A DNA stretch of 24,425 nt from Allomyces macrogynus ATCC 38327 (Eukaryota; Blastocladiomycota; Blastocladiomycetes; Blastocladiales; Blastocladiaceae): contig GG745373.1 in the NCBI GenBank assembly GCA_000151295.1, positions 207,080-231,504 of the forward strand, in the 5' to 3' direction. Within the stretch, counting starts at the first letter, position 1, and every line of letters starts with the position of its first letter. Positions 10,901 to 20,475 of this stretch are shown here, piece after piece. The position numbers were made by a program, and so were the translations under genes. The notes beneath the pieces are model-generated. The model saw only the letters and a program-made list of their open reading frames with translations, searched no databases and was not told where the DNA came from.

Positions 10901-11880
10901 GATCGTGTTGCCGCTATGCGCTTAGTATGGAGCATGCCCTCACAAAGCGGCAAGATCCTCGTTGGGACTGCGACTGTGCAGAACCAGCGCGTCACCGGCG
11001 GCCAGTTTCTCGTCTATCAATTGCAGCGCAACAGTCTTGCACTCGACCCGAAACCGTACCGATCGCATCAGTTTCAGTTCCCCGTGCGCGCCCTCGTTCC
11101 GCTGTCCAAAATGTCCGTCCTTCACCCCTGCCGCCCATGCTCCCCACCTCTCCCTCCACCCACTAACCTGCCGGCTGGTAGGCGATTTGCTGCGGCCGTG
11201 GGCAATACGCTCATGGTGCACGCGCTTGACACCGTGTCCAAGTCGATTGTCGCCGTCAGCGACTTTGCTGTGCGCACGACCATTACGTGTCTTGCTGCCA
11301 ATGGCGCGTGGATTGCTGTCGGCACAATCCGCGACTCGGTCATGCTCTTGCGCGTGGACGCCAGCGGGCGGAACCTCGAGTTGGTCGGTGCGGATCGGCT
11401 GGCACGGCACGTGCTCGATGTAGTCTGGTGGCAGGGCATGATCGTCGGGTGCGATCGACAGGGGAGCGTGTTTGGGCTCGAGCACGGTCCGTGTCCTTTA
11501 TTCATCTTGCAGGAGCCATACGCGTACTGATAACATTCGCTGTAGATCCACACTCGGAAATCCACACGCTCAAGACGCTGTTCGACGTGCGGCTCGGGCA
11601 CCAAGTCGTGAGTCTGGCCGTGGTCCCCACCACCACCAACGACGACGGCGACGGCCGGGACCGCGTGTGCGCCGTGACCGCGACCGGCGCCATGTACGAG
11701 CTCGTGCTCACGTCCGAGCCAGCGCTCGTCGAGGTGCAGGACACGATGGCGACCAGGTCGTACATGCGCGTGCGGTGCCCGTTCCAGCCGCGAGCCAACA
11801 CTCTCGATTTGGCGCTGCTCGACCAGTATGAGGGCGACCGCGGCGAGGTTTTGGAGGCGCTGGACCGGTGGAGAGTGTAG
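7935..11880 (+). CDS. DDB1/CPSF-A/MMS1-family beta-propeller protein
   Basis: Eleven exons: 7935-8045, 8125-8481, 8550-8969, 9036-9413, 9485-9654, 9727-9803, 9871-10640, 10709-10853, 10926-11112, 11182-11486, 11546-11880. All phases agree and give 1084 residues, close to DDB1 (about 1140). The N-terminus, from HVTSFAVGQF to VELYALEPDTLRL, follows the MMS1_N/DDB1 first-propeller pattern. The C-terminal part (LVGTATVQNQ; then IAVGTIRDSVMLLRVD; then HQVVSLAV) follows the CPSF_A domain, where DDB1, SF3B3/Rse1 and CPSF160 share a VGD..SV-type strand. An acidic insert, DDVDDFDVDDV and onward (about 75-108), interrupts the first propeller. Family members scaffold CUL4 ubiquitin ligases, the SF3b splicing complex or polyadenylation. 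Length favours DDB1 or MMS1, but the protein is divergent and the assignment within the family is open. The 69-bp intron 11113-11181 is stop-free and a multiple of three; its CTAAC branch site and ATG|CGA junction favour splicing. Confidence 0.8.
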
Positions 11881-11911
11881 AAGAGGCACCGCTCATTTTG
11901 GAAGATATTAA

Positions 11912-11923
11912 GTTTGTACAAAC
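11912..11923. repeat. 12-bp perfect palindrome in convergent gene gap
   Basis: GTTTGTACAAAC is a perfect palindrome in the 59-bp gap between two convergent stop codons, in locally AT-rich DNA. It could help end transcription on both strands or be part of overlapping 3' UTRs; no polyadenylation signal is obvious. Confidence 0.4.
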
Positions 11924-11939
11924 CACCATACATGCACGC

Positions 11940-12710
11940 TCACCACTGCGCCGCTTCGTCGTCGCCCTCCCCGGCTGGCCTCGGCCCAAACACCACGTCC
12001 GAACGCATGATGTACTTGGTCCCCTTTTGCACCGCCGCCGCCTCGTGCAGCAAGCACGCGTCGCCGTGCCGGTGCAGCAGCACCGACCCTTTTTTCGGCG
12101 AGTACGAGTAGACGACCTTGCGTTTGCCCTCATAAAACACGGTCTCGCCGCCCGCCAACCCATCCGACTCGGCGTCCGACAAGTACACGAGCAGCGTAAA
12201 CGCCGTTGGTCCCCTGGGCGTCACAACACTCTCGTCATAATGCTGCCCAAACGACTGTCCCTTGACGTATCGGTACAGGCGAATGTGCGGGTTGAGCGCG
12301 ACCGGCACCGCGTTGTTGTCCTCGTCCAGCGCAGCGCGCACGGCGCGGTCGAGCCCCGTCGCCGTCCACAGTCGGTCGGCGATCGTGGGCGCGTCGAGTA
12401 AACTGATCCGACCCGAGTCGCGGAACGCGAACCCCTTGCGCGGGCGCAAGTTCTTTTCAGCCGGCGCGAACCCGAGCGCCTCGGCGTCGGCGATGAGCGC
12501 GTCGCACTCGGCGGGCGAGAGGACGTTGTCGAAGATGTAGATTTGGTCGGCTTGGATGCACTCGGCCGAGAGGTACTTGCGCGTCCATGACCTGGTGGAT
12601 GGGAGCAGGTCGGCACGAGCGGTCGGCGACGCTGATGCCGTTGTCGCAGAGGTGCCGCTGGACTTGGTGTTGCGGGTGGTTGCGGCTGGTTTCGCCTTGG
12701 TCTTGGCCAT
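11940..12710 (-). CDS. Fe(II)/2-oxoglutarate dioxygenase, prolyl 4-hydroxylase-like
   Basis: A single 256-residue exon. The N-terminal 45 residues are basic and Thr/Ser/Ala-rich without a hydrophobic signal, so a cytosolic or nuclear protein is likely. The catalytic domain (about 55-245) has the double-stranded beta-helix hallmarks: NPHIRLYRYVKGQSFGQHYDES supplies the metal ligands H157 and D159, LLHEAAAV supplies the distal H222, and K232 or R236 in TKYIMRSDV would bind the 2-oxoglutarate carboxylate. GLAGGETVFYEG is the usual strand before the distal His. Enzymes of this type hydroxylate proteins or small molecules; the substrate is not indicated. It is convergent with the DDB1-like gene, and its start faces the 3' end of the first permease. 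Confidence 0.9.
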   Translation of the reverse strand: MAKTKAKPAATTRNTKSSGTSATTASASPTARADLLPSTRSWTRKYLSAECIQADQIYIFDNVLSPAECDALIADAEALGFAPAEKNLRPRKGFAFRDSGRISLLDAPTIADRLWTATGLDRAVRAALDEDNNAVPVALNPHIRLYRYVKGQSFGQHYDESVVTPRGPTAFTLLVYLSDAESDGLAGGETVFYEGKRKVVYSYSPKKGSVLLHRHGDACLLHEAAAVQKGTKYIMRSDVVFGPRPAGEGDDEAAQW

Positions 12711-13253
12711 CGTTGCTGGGTCTGTTGGGAGGAAGAGTCACCAGAACGATGAAGCAGCTCGAGTGTCCGTCCCAGCAGCCTCTAGTGAGGGATGATTTAC
12801 CACCTCCGCGTCTCCACGGTGCTGTACCCCATTCAGCTTTCAGAGTCGCGAGGGAGCCTCAAGAGAGAATCGAACGGCGGTGGAGAAACATCCACGTATT
12901 TCCCAATTTAATTGTTCTCCGACGAACACTTTCGCCAAGCGGTTGCAGCCGGGTCGCAGCGACGGCTCGCGAGGGCTGGGAATACGACAGCGACTAAACG
13001 GCGAACATCCCCTGATCCGGTGTCGGCGTGGCCCACGGGTTGCCCCCTCCCCTCAAGAACGTGTTCGCAGTGATCGTCGACCTGATGAGGACCCACTCCT
13101 TGGAAAAAGGATGAAACGATCGCAGCGACATGGCAAACAGGAATAAAAATGGCTTCTCTTCCATACCGCCAGAAATAAAAAAGAGGGCATGCAGCCGCCC
13201 AAAGAAAAAAGCACGATCAAAGAATCAACAACCCAAATGCGACACGCCCGCCC
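12711..13253. other. Intergenic: dioxygenase promoter and permease 3' UTR
   Basis: No gene is seen. The part next to 13254 is A-rich on the plus strand (T-rich in the permease mRNA sense), with several AATAAA-like stretches on the plus strand only. A single CCAAT (12903-12907) lies inside the short palindrome CAATTTAATTG. The remaining sequence should contain the dioxygenase promoter. Confidence 0.5.
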
Positions 13254-15074
13254 TTACAGACCCGACTCGCTACCCACGGGCAGGAGCGGATCCTTGCCGC
13301 TCTTGTGGTGCCGCAACCGCGAGTTCTTGTACCCGTAGGTCGCGTAGATGATCATGCCGACCGCCATCCAGATTAAGAGACGCGCGACCGTCGGCCAACC
13401 CGTCGTGACGATCAGACCCATGGAGGAAATCGCGCCAAGACCCGGGATAATGAACGGGCCGAGCGGGACCTTGAACGGGCGCGGCAGCTCTGGGCGCGTG
13501 TACCGCAGGACCGTGACGGAGATCGAGACGAGGAAGAAAGCGAAGAGTGTGCCGGCAGACGTGATATCGCCGAGGACGTCAATGGGGAGCACGCCGGCAG
13601 CGAGTGCGCAGAACAGGCCCGACAAAACCGTGGGCATGATCGGCGTGCCCCACTTTGGGCTGATCTTGCCAAACGCTGCGGGAAGCAGGCCGTCGTGCGC
13701 CATCGAGTAGAAGATGCGCGGCTGCGCCATGAGCGAGACTACAAACGCAGTTGAACAATGTCAGTCGCTCGCCGTCGTTGCTACGGCACATCAAAAATGT
13801 CGAGACTAACCTAAAATCACGGAACTGAGGCCGGCCACACCGCCCAGACCGACGAGGACGCGCAGCCACTTCATTCCGAGGTTCGCGACGGCGTCAGCGA
13901 GTGGGGACGCCGAATTGAGCGTCTCGTAGTGGGCGATGCCGGTCAGGTTGAGCGAGACCAAAATGTAGAGAATCGTGCACAAGCCGAGCGAGCCGAGAAT
14001 GCCAATGGGCATGTCGCGTGCCGGGTTCTTAACCTCTTGCGCGCACGTCGAGACGGCGTCAAACCCAATGTACGCGAAAAACACCATGGTCGACGCGCGA
14101 AGCACGCCCTTGAACCCGTAGTCCTTGCTGTTTGTGCGGCTCCGGGATGAACGGCTTCCAGTTGTCCGGGTTGATGTAGGAGAACGTCGAGAACAAGAAA
14201 ATCAAGATGACGACGAGCTTAATTGCGACAGCGACGTGGTTCACAAATGCGGTCTGCTTGATACCGAAGCACAGAATGGCCGTGCAAAAGAGCGAAATGG
14301 CAATTGCCGGCACGTTCATGATCGCGCCTGTCGTGGAGAAGCCGTCCTTGTCTGAGAAACCAACTGGCGCAGTCGTCCAGTTCGGGTCCGAGTGCACACC
14401 GACTTCGTCGAGGAACTCGACCAGGTACGACGACCACCCAACGGCGACGGCTGCCGCGCCCATAAGGTATTCCAACATCAAATCTAGTAAATCGCGAAAA
14501 CGTGGTCAAAATGAAGCTCTTTGTAGCGGTGTCGACGCGCTATAGCCCATTTGACACGGTGAGACGCGTACCCCATCCAATCATCCACGCGACGAGCTCG
14601 CCGACTGTCGCGTACGTAAACGTGTAAGCCGAGCCCGACACGGGCACGACCGAGGCCATTTCCGAGTAGCAGAGACCGGCAAACGAGCTATGGATGACGG
14701 CCATCAGAATAAACCAGACCGGTCCCGTTCGAGCAACACTACGACACGAAGCGCACCAAATAATCCCTGAAATGATGAACGAGAGAACAATGGCGGGACC
14801 AGCATGGTTGGCGGCGGCGGTTCCCGTAATAACGAAAATACCGGCGCCTACGTATCAAACGAGCGAGAGAGGAGCGATCAGTGGCACGGTTCATTGTCGT
14901 GCAGACATCCTGCAGTGATCACGGCTAACGCGCACCAATGATTTCGCCGGTGCCAATGAGCACAACGTCCTTGCCCGTCAGCTCGCGCTTCATGTTGGAC
15001 GCGTCGGCATCTTGGCGCAGGTCCTCGATGGATTTTGCAATGAAGGCCGACTTGATCGTGTCGTTGAAGCCCAT
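13254..15074 (-). CDS. Cationic amino acid permease (CAT/APC family), copy 1, apparent +1 frameshift
   Basis: Exons 15074-14936, 14847-14757, 14687-14572, 14483-13811, 13738-13254. It is a close paralogue of the gene at 16993-18691, with the same signatures: GTGEIIGAGIFVITG, FAGLCYSEMASVVPVSGSAYTF across a splice, GWDLMLEY across the next, and FFAYIGFDAVSTCAQEVKNPA. Total exon length is one base over a multiple of three. Alignment with copy 2 places the extra base in the T run at 14131-14133 (AAA in the coding sense, where copy 2 has AA). As written, translation stops near 14059 after about 256 residues and loses roughly half of the transmembrane core; both halves are otherwise well conserved. 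This is either a very young pseudogene or an assembly indel. Two introns (14688-14756 and 13739-13810) are absent from copy 2. MGF is chosen as start because both copies begin that way. Confidence 0.8.
13739..13810 (-). other. Copy-1-specific intron flanked by an 8-bp direct repeat
   Basis: This 72-bp phase-1 intron splits a Val codon that is continuous in copy 2. The sense sequence TAGTCTCG occurs at the 5' end (13808-13801, just inside the donor) and across the 3' splice site (13741-13734). Copy 2 has the single uninterrupted site GGTCTCGCTC. The pattern fits insertion with a short target duplication. Confidence 0.75.
14688..14756 (-). other. Second copy-1-specific intron
   Basis: This 69-bp phase-2 intron splits the Cys codon of SGIIC; copy 2 is continuous here. 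The first bases of the intron (GTGCGCTTCG) resemble the uninterrupted copy-2 exon at the same place (GCGCCTTCG), as if the 5' end of the intron were derived from the site itself. Confidence 0.7.
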
Positions 15075-15280
15075 GATGGTTGCTTGCGCGGCTTGACCAG
15101 AGCGGGCACGGTTCGAACAAAGAGACAGTCGGGGGCGCCAAGGAAGATGATGATCAAGGTGTCGTGCGTGCGCGACCAGCGGCAGACGGCAATCAAGAGC
15201 GCAGTTGGGTGGAGAGCGAGCGATTTGCGAGCGCAGGAGCAGCAAGCAGGTTGTGGAGCGTGGAGGTGCGTGGAGGCGCT

Positions 15281-15302
15281 GGTACTTGTAGGCGCCGGAG
15301 GA
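15281..15302 (-). promoter_or_regulatory. Permease copy 1 core promoter block, degenerate TATA
   Basis: In the sense direction this reads GCGCCTACAAGTACCAGCGCC, which aligns with the CACCTATAAGTACAGCCGCC block upstream of copy 2. The TATAAG of copy 2 is TACAAG here (15290-15285), about 215 bp before the ATG. Conservation between the copies in an otherwise diverged leader supports a core promoter. Confidence 0.4.
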
Positions 15303-15949
15303 TGGCCGCGCGTATACTTGTCGTCGTTGTCCCCTGTCCCCGGTGCCTCATGGTCTCGGTCAGGTCCCTTGTGGTCACTGGCGACATGAAGGCGCGTGCG
15401 GCTGCGAACGGCGGACGTGGGCGCTTGTGGCGACCTTCCTCAGCGATGGATTGGTGCCACTCGGCGAGAATGAGGAAAGATGGAAGGATGGACCATGGAA
15501 GGGCAATCCAAATGGGCAGCTGCAGCGGCGCGCTTGCCACTCCATCGCGCGTGGGCGCACGGTGAACCTAGCGTGTGGGAACAGGACTGCAGGAAAATCG
15601 GCCAGAGAGGACTACGAAATGGCCACGCAATTGTCTTCCAAACAAGGCCGTGATGCGACACAAGGTGGAGTCGGCCATGGCAGCTGGCCGCGTGGGTGAG
15701 GGCACGCCGGGCTGAGCATGGGCTCCGTTGACCATGTGAACGGTCTCAGGACAAACATCAATTTGTCTCAAACCACATGGTCGTGGCGAACGGCTGACGC
15801 TCGCCCGAGCCGTCGCTGCGCTCGGCGGGCGCGCGACGACCAGAAATATTTGTATCGTGAGTTATTCGCCTGACTTGTCGCCCCGCCCCTCTGTCGACAG
15901 ACGCGTGCCGGCCAGCGTCAAGCACGATCCGATCCAAAGGGGCAGTCTG

Positions 15950-15991
15950 CGACAACGACAATCTGGGCACCGACAACGACAATCTGGGCAC
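15950..15991. repeat. 21-bp tandem repeat, two exact units plus a partial
   Basis: Two identical 21-bp units (15950-15970 and 15971-15991), each beginning CGACAACGACAATC and ending TGGGCAC, are followed by a partial third unit (CGACACCGA). It lies in noncoding DNA between the permease copies. Confidence 0.85.
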
Positions 15992-16992
15992 CGACACCGA
16001 TGCCGTTTCGCATGGTTGCTGCACATTTCTGATGATGCGCCGTGCGCGCGAGCGCATGTCCCACTTTTCATTGAAGGCGGCCACCGCCTTTGTCTGCCCT
16101 TGATCCAAGACGCTGGGAAGTGGGTCGCCGAGTCCAAGAAAGTTGTCTTGCACTATCGCCAATACTCTCCATCCTGTTTGTACTCTTATTGAGACTCCCA
16201 GCGACCGGCGATCCCAGTTTCAAACCTGCTGAACGAAACAATGAAAGGCAGCAAACACCGACCAAATTTCGACTTCCTCCACAACGCATCTTCCGTGAAC
16301 CGTCGGCGCGTATCCAAGGAGCCCTCCCCCCGACGGAGCGCCAGGCACACCATCCGCCTCGCTCCAGCCCATCCTATCCGCGAGAGCTCGGCGGCCAAGC
16401 CGGGTGGAGAAGGCGCGACGGTCCAAACCGCGGCGACTTGGCTCAACCCCGCGTCGCACGGCTCTGCATTCGCTGCCCGAGGGTTCGACTGGGACGATTA
16501 TATGGCTGCGCGCGAGTGTCACCGGCCCCTGCCACCGCATCCCGTCATCTGGCTCAGACTCGTGCGGCCGCCCCTCCACCCGCGTTTTGATCGTGTGATC
16601 GCGCCGTCTGACCGCGGTGGCTATCATCAAGCCCTCCCTCCGTGTCACCGATCCCCTCCTGGTCAATGGCAACTGGTCGGCCTTTCACTGAACGTAGCAT
16701 AGAGCAATGATCAGCGTGCCTGAATTGTTTGCCAACAAGCACAACTCCACGCAAAATTGCGCGAGAATTGCGAGAAGAGAATGGGAATTTACAACCTTGT
16801 TTTTGCGTGGAACGACTTAGTTCTATTTGGATCAAACACAAAAATGGGCGGGTCGCAGACCCAAAGCCAAGGGGTACAAAAACGTCGAATCAAAGGAAGA
16901 AAAAACGCAGAATCAAAAACTTAAGGGTGGCACGCAAAAAATTTGGGCCGAAAAGACCGGCCAAATGTACACGGCGTCCGCGCAAGAACGCC

Positions 16993-18691
16993 TTACACCG
17001 TCTCGACATGCTTCTCGTTGCCGGCGGCGTGCTTCTCGTCGACGCCCTCGAGCCCCTCGGGCACCTTGCCCGTGCGCAGACGCGAGTGGCGATAACTGAA
17101 CGTCACGTAGACGATCATGCCAAGCGCCATCCAGATGAGCAGACGCAGGACCGTCGGCCAGCCCGTCGTGACAATCAGACCCATCGACGACGCCGCGCCG
17201 AGAATCGGGATGATGAACGGGCCGAGCGGGACCTTGAAGGGGCGCGGCAGGTCCGGGCGCGTGAAGCGGAGCACCGTCACCGACAGGCACACGAGGAAGA
17301 AGGCGAACAGGGTACCGGCCGACGTGATGTCGCCGAGAACGTCAATAGGCAGGACGCCAGCTGCGACCGCGCAAAAAACGCCGGAGACGATCGTCGGGAG
17401 GACGGGCGTGCCCCACTTGGGGTGGATCTTGCCGAACGCGGCGGGCAGGAGACCGTCGTGCGCCATCGTGTAGAAGATACGCGGCTGCGCCATGAGCGAG
17501 ACCAAAATCACACTGGAGAGCCCAGCCACACCACCGAGACCGACGAGAACGCGCAGCCATGTCATGCCGAGGTTGGCGACGGCGTCGGCGAGCGGCGCAG
17601 CCGAGTTGAGCGACTCGTAGGGCGCAATACCGGTCAAGTTCATCGACACGAGAATGTAGAGGACCGTGCAGAGACCGAGCGAGCCGAGAATACCGATGGG
17701 CATGTCGCGAGCCGGGTTCTTGACCTCTTGCGCGCACGTCGAGACGGCGTCGAAACCAATGTAGGCGAAGAAGACCATAGTCGACGCGCGCAGCACTCCC
17801 TTGAACCCGTAGTCCTTGCCGTTGTGCGCCTCGGGGATGAACGGCTTCCAGTTCTCGGGGTTGATGTACGAGAACGTTGCGAACAGGAAGATGAGAATCA
17901 CCGACAGCTTGATCGCGACCGCGGCATGGTTCACCCACGCGGTCTGGCGAATACCAAAGCACAGAATGGCCGTGCAGAAGAGAGAGATGGCGATGGCCGG
18001 CAGGTTCATGATCGCGCCCGTGGTCGAGAAGCCGTCAGCGTCCGTGAAGCCGACCGGGGCCGAGGTCCACGTCGGGTCCGACTCGAGGCCGCACGTGTGC
18101 AAGAACTTGACCAGGTACGACGACCATCCGACAGCGACGGCTGCCGCGCCCATCAGGTACTCGAGCATCAAATCTGGTAGAGCGCGGAAAAGTGGTGAGA
18201 ATGGTGTCCTCGAAGCGCCGGCAGCGCCCGTGCGCAGTTAAATCGTGGACGTACCCCATCCAATCATCCACGCGACAAGCTCGCCGACCGTCGCGTACGT
18301 AAACGTGTAAGCCGAGCCGGACACGGGCACGACCGAGGCCATTTCCGAGTAGCAAAGACCCGCGAAGGCGCAAATAATCCCAGAAATGATGAAAGACAGG
18401 ATAATGGCCGGGCCGGCGTGGTTCGCAGCAGCGGTGCCCGTAATAACGAAAATACCGGCGCCTAAAATTCAGTGGACCAGGAAGAGATGTTCAGAAAATG
18501 GTCTTCACAAGAGCGAGGAGTGGAAGAGCGACTAGGTCAAAGCGAGACGCACCAATGATTTCACCAGTGCCAATGAGCACGACATCCTTGCCCGTCAGCG
18601 CGCGCTTCATGTTGGACGCGTCAGCATCTTGGCGCAGGTTCTCAATTGATTTCACGATGAGCGTGGACTTGAACGTGTCCACGAAGCCCAT
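16993..18691 (-). CDS. Cationic amino acid permease (CAT/APC family), copy 2, intact
   Basis: Exons 18691-18553, 18461-18255 and 18173-16993 give 508 residues in one frame. It is a polytopic amino acid transporter of the CAT branch of the APC superfamily (SLC7A1/bacterial YfnA-like). Signatures: GTGEIIGAGIFVITG (41-55) with AGPA (62-65) in the first helices, FAGLCYSEMASVVPVSGSAY, GWDLMLEY (114-121), FFAYIGFDAVSTCAQEVKNPARDMP in the central APC signature, and a conserved distal region with LPRPFKVPLGPFIIP. Members carry Arg, Lys or other amino acids across the plasma or vacuolar membrane; specificity is not readable here. The hydrophilic tail ends in a His/Lys/Glu-rich segment that differs from copy 1. 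It shares two intron positions with copy 1 but lacks the other two. An upstream TATAAG box lies 180 bp from the ATG. Confidence 0.92.
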
Positions 18692-18868
18692 GGTGGAAGG
18701 TCCAGTTGGGCGGCGGTGGTGCGAGGTCGAGGTAGTTGTGGTTGAGGTTGCAGCACGCGCGGCCGGCCGCAGCAGGGGTTGGGTGGTAGCCGAAGGCGGT
18801 CGAGGGCGACTTGGACGCGCGGCGGCAGCAACGGGATGAGGATGACGGACGGGCCGGGGGCGGCTGTA

Positions 18869-18874
18869 CTTATA
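18869..18874 (-). promoter_or_regulatory. TATA box of permease copy 2
   Basis: TATAAG on the minus strand, within CCTATAAGTACAGCC, about 180 bp before the ATG at 18691. The block is conserved upstream of copy 1, where the second T is C. Confidence 0.5.
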
Positions 18875-19385
18875 GGTGCCCGGGCGACGGTGGAGCGTTG
18901 CGCGGCCGGGCCATGAACTGTCGAGTGGCGGTGGCCGTCGAAGCGGAAAATGGGGTCGTGCGCGCGCTCGCCAACCTCGCTCTTTCTGCCCGACGGGCAG
19001 GTCGAGGCGGCGCGCGTGTCGAGCGTGACAGCGACGACGAGCGCGCGGCGCGGTCTCATGATGGGATGGGCGCAACCCCATGAGCACAAGAAAAAAAGAA
19101 TGAAGAAAGCGAAGGACGTCAGCTTGTGCGACGGCCCAGCAGCCAAGGTCGCACGGCCAGGCGGCTGGCACCAAGTGACGGCAACACAACCCACGACTGC
19201 CACAGCCAACGGCGCCCAAAGAACGCTGGCAATGATTTTCCCGGCCACATGAGCTTGCCCATGCGGGGGAGGCGCGACGCGTGACAGGCGTTTCTCCTGC
19301 TGCGCAGCCCAGGTTCGCCCCACATCACAATCCAATCACCAACGGTAACGTAACGTCGTGTGGCGCACCGCCATGCCTGTGCCTG

Positions 19386-19460
19386 CCGTTAACGGCACGA
19401 GACTTCGGCACCTTGGCGGAAGCAGTGGCGCAAGTCGGCGCTGTTCGTTGCCGTTAACGG
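19386..19460. repeat. Two CCGTTAACGG palindromes
   Basis: The 10-bp palindrome CCGTTAACGG is present at 19386-19395 and 19451-19460, with a related CGGTAACGTAACG just upstream (about 19343). Each palindrome is two inverted Myb-type YAACGG cores. It is about 700 bp upstream of permease copy 2. Confidence 0.5.
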
Positions 19461-20452
19461 TCACACCTTGCCGTAAACTGAAGGGGACTGCATTTGGTTG
19501 CGGTTTTCAACGCACGCGACGGCAACGAGCGCGCTTGTGGCGACGCCTCTCTCGCCTGTCTCGCACTCACACGACGCGACGCGCCGCCGTCGGCCGGTAC
19601 GATCTTCTCTATCACTGCATCGTTCTAAATATTGCGGTCCCAATGCCATGCGCGCGCGGCGCGAGTGCACGCACGCAGGCGGTCCCGGATGGATGGAGTG
19701 ACCCGCGCGCATGGGTCTATCATTACCTCCCGCGTGCCTGGCTGAACCTCTTCCAGACCGAGTGGGACAGGACCAACGCCAGCAAAGGCACGTCTCTCGA
19801 ACACAATCGCGCGTCGCTCGTCGCCAGCAACGCGGACAGGGGCTGCCCACCGGCCGGTTTCTTGGCACGGCCGACCGACGACAATGGGCTCGAACAAGGC
19901 CACGACAAGCACCCGGCACAACAAGCGAGGCGTCATGGGGTCGGACAGCTCTCGTTGGCCCGCTGGTCCGAGGTTGCTGCGGGTCCGCGGCCTGTTGGTG
20001 TCCCGAGTCAGGATGCTGCCGGCTGCTCGACGGCGCACCTGACTGAAATCCTCGCGACCGAGTGAATATGGACGACGACGTCAACGACGACGCCAACGTG
20101 TGGTTCTCCACCCTCTTGGCACGGCTGAATGGCGAACGGCGGTGCCGTCACACCACTCGCCCTGCCTGTGCAGTGCCGCCCAAGCGCCATTCATCCATGC
20201 TGGCCAGTGTCGCCACAAGCGGGCGGCACAGCGACGCCATCCCATTCGCCGCTGGGCGTGTCCGTTTCGTTCGTCGTTCGTGGTCGCAAAGCATCGCTGT
20301 GTGAAACATTGTCGGACCCGGGACGTTGCTTTTCATCTCAGCGCGCCGCTTCAGCTCAAATCAAACCACGAGCGTGGGCGGGCAACGACGTTCCGGCCAA
20401 CGCCGCGTTTGCGCCAGGCCGGGGCATTTCATTGGTGAAGCACTTCCACCTG

Positions 20453-20475
20453 ATGCCAGCGCGCGCCGCTGGCAT
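20453..20475. repeat. Perfect 9-bp-stem hairpin
   Basis: ATGCCAGCG (20453-20461) and its exact complement CGCTGGCAT (20467-20475) flank a CGCGC loop. There is no T tract and no nearby gene to suggest a terminator; function is unknown. Confidence 0.5.

Larger units (their letters stand above)
15075..16992. other. Inter-copy region: copy 1 promoter, copy 2 3' UTR
   Basis: No convincing gene; overlapping long frames on both strands match nothing I know. Next to 15075 lies the leader and promoter of copy 1. The stretch 16730-16990 is A-rich on the plus strand, like the sequence downstream of copy 1, and both stop codons are preceded on the plus strand by a similar CCTTACA block, suggesting that the 3' ends were duplicated too. 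A 21-bp tandem repeat is listed separately. Confidence 0.55.

Noticed and set aside
12855..12880. tRNA-like B box (GTTCGATTC on the minus strand)
   Set aside because: The flanking bases do not form a T stem and there is no acceptor or anticodon arm.
15105..15120. GGTTCGAAC resembling a tRNA T loop
   Set aside because: It lacks the CC of the B box and any cloverleaf partner; it lies in the permease leader.
15950..15991. CRISPR-like or satellite array
   Set aside because: Only two 21-bp units with no spacers; a simple local tandem duplication.
16220..16702. Overlapping 150-residue frames between the permease copies
   Set aside because: Plus and minus frames cover the same DNA, neither matches a family, and no splice pattern extends them.
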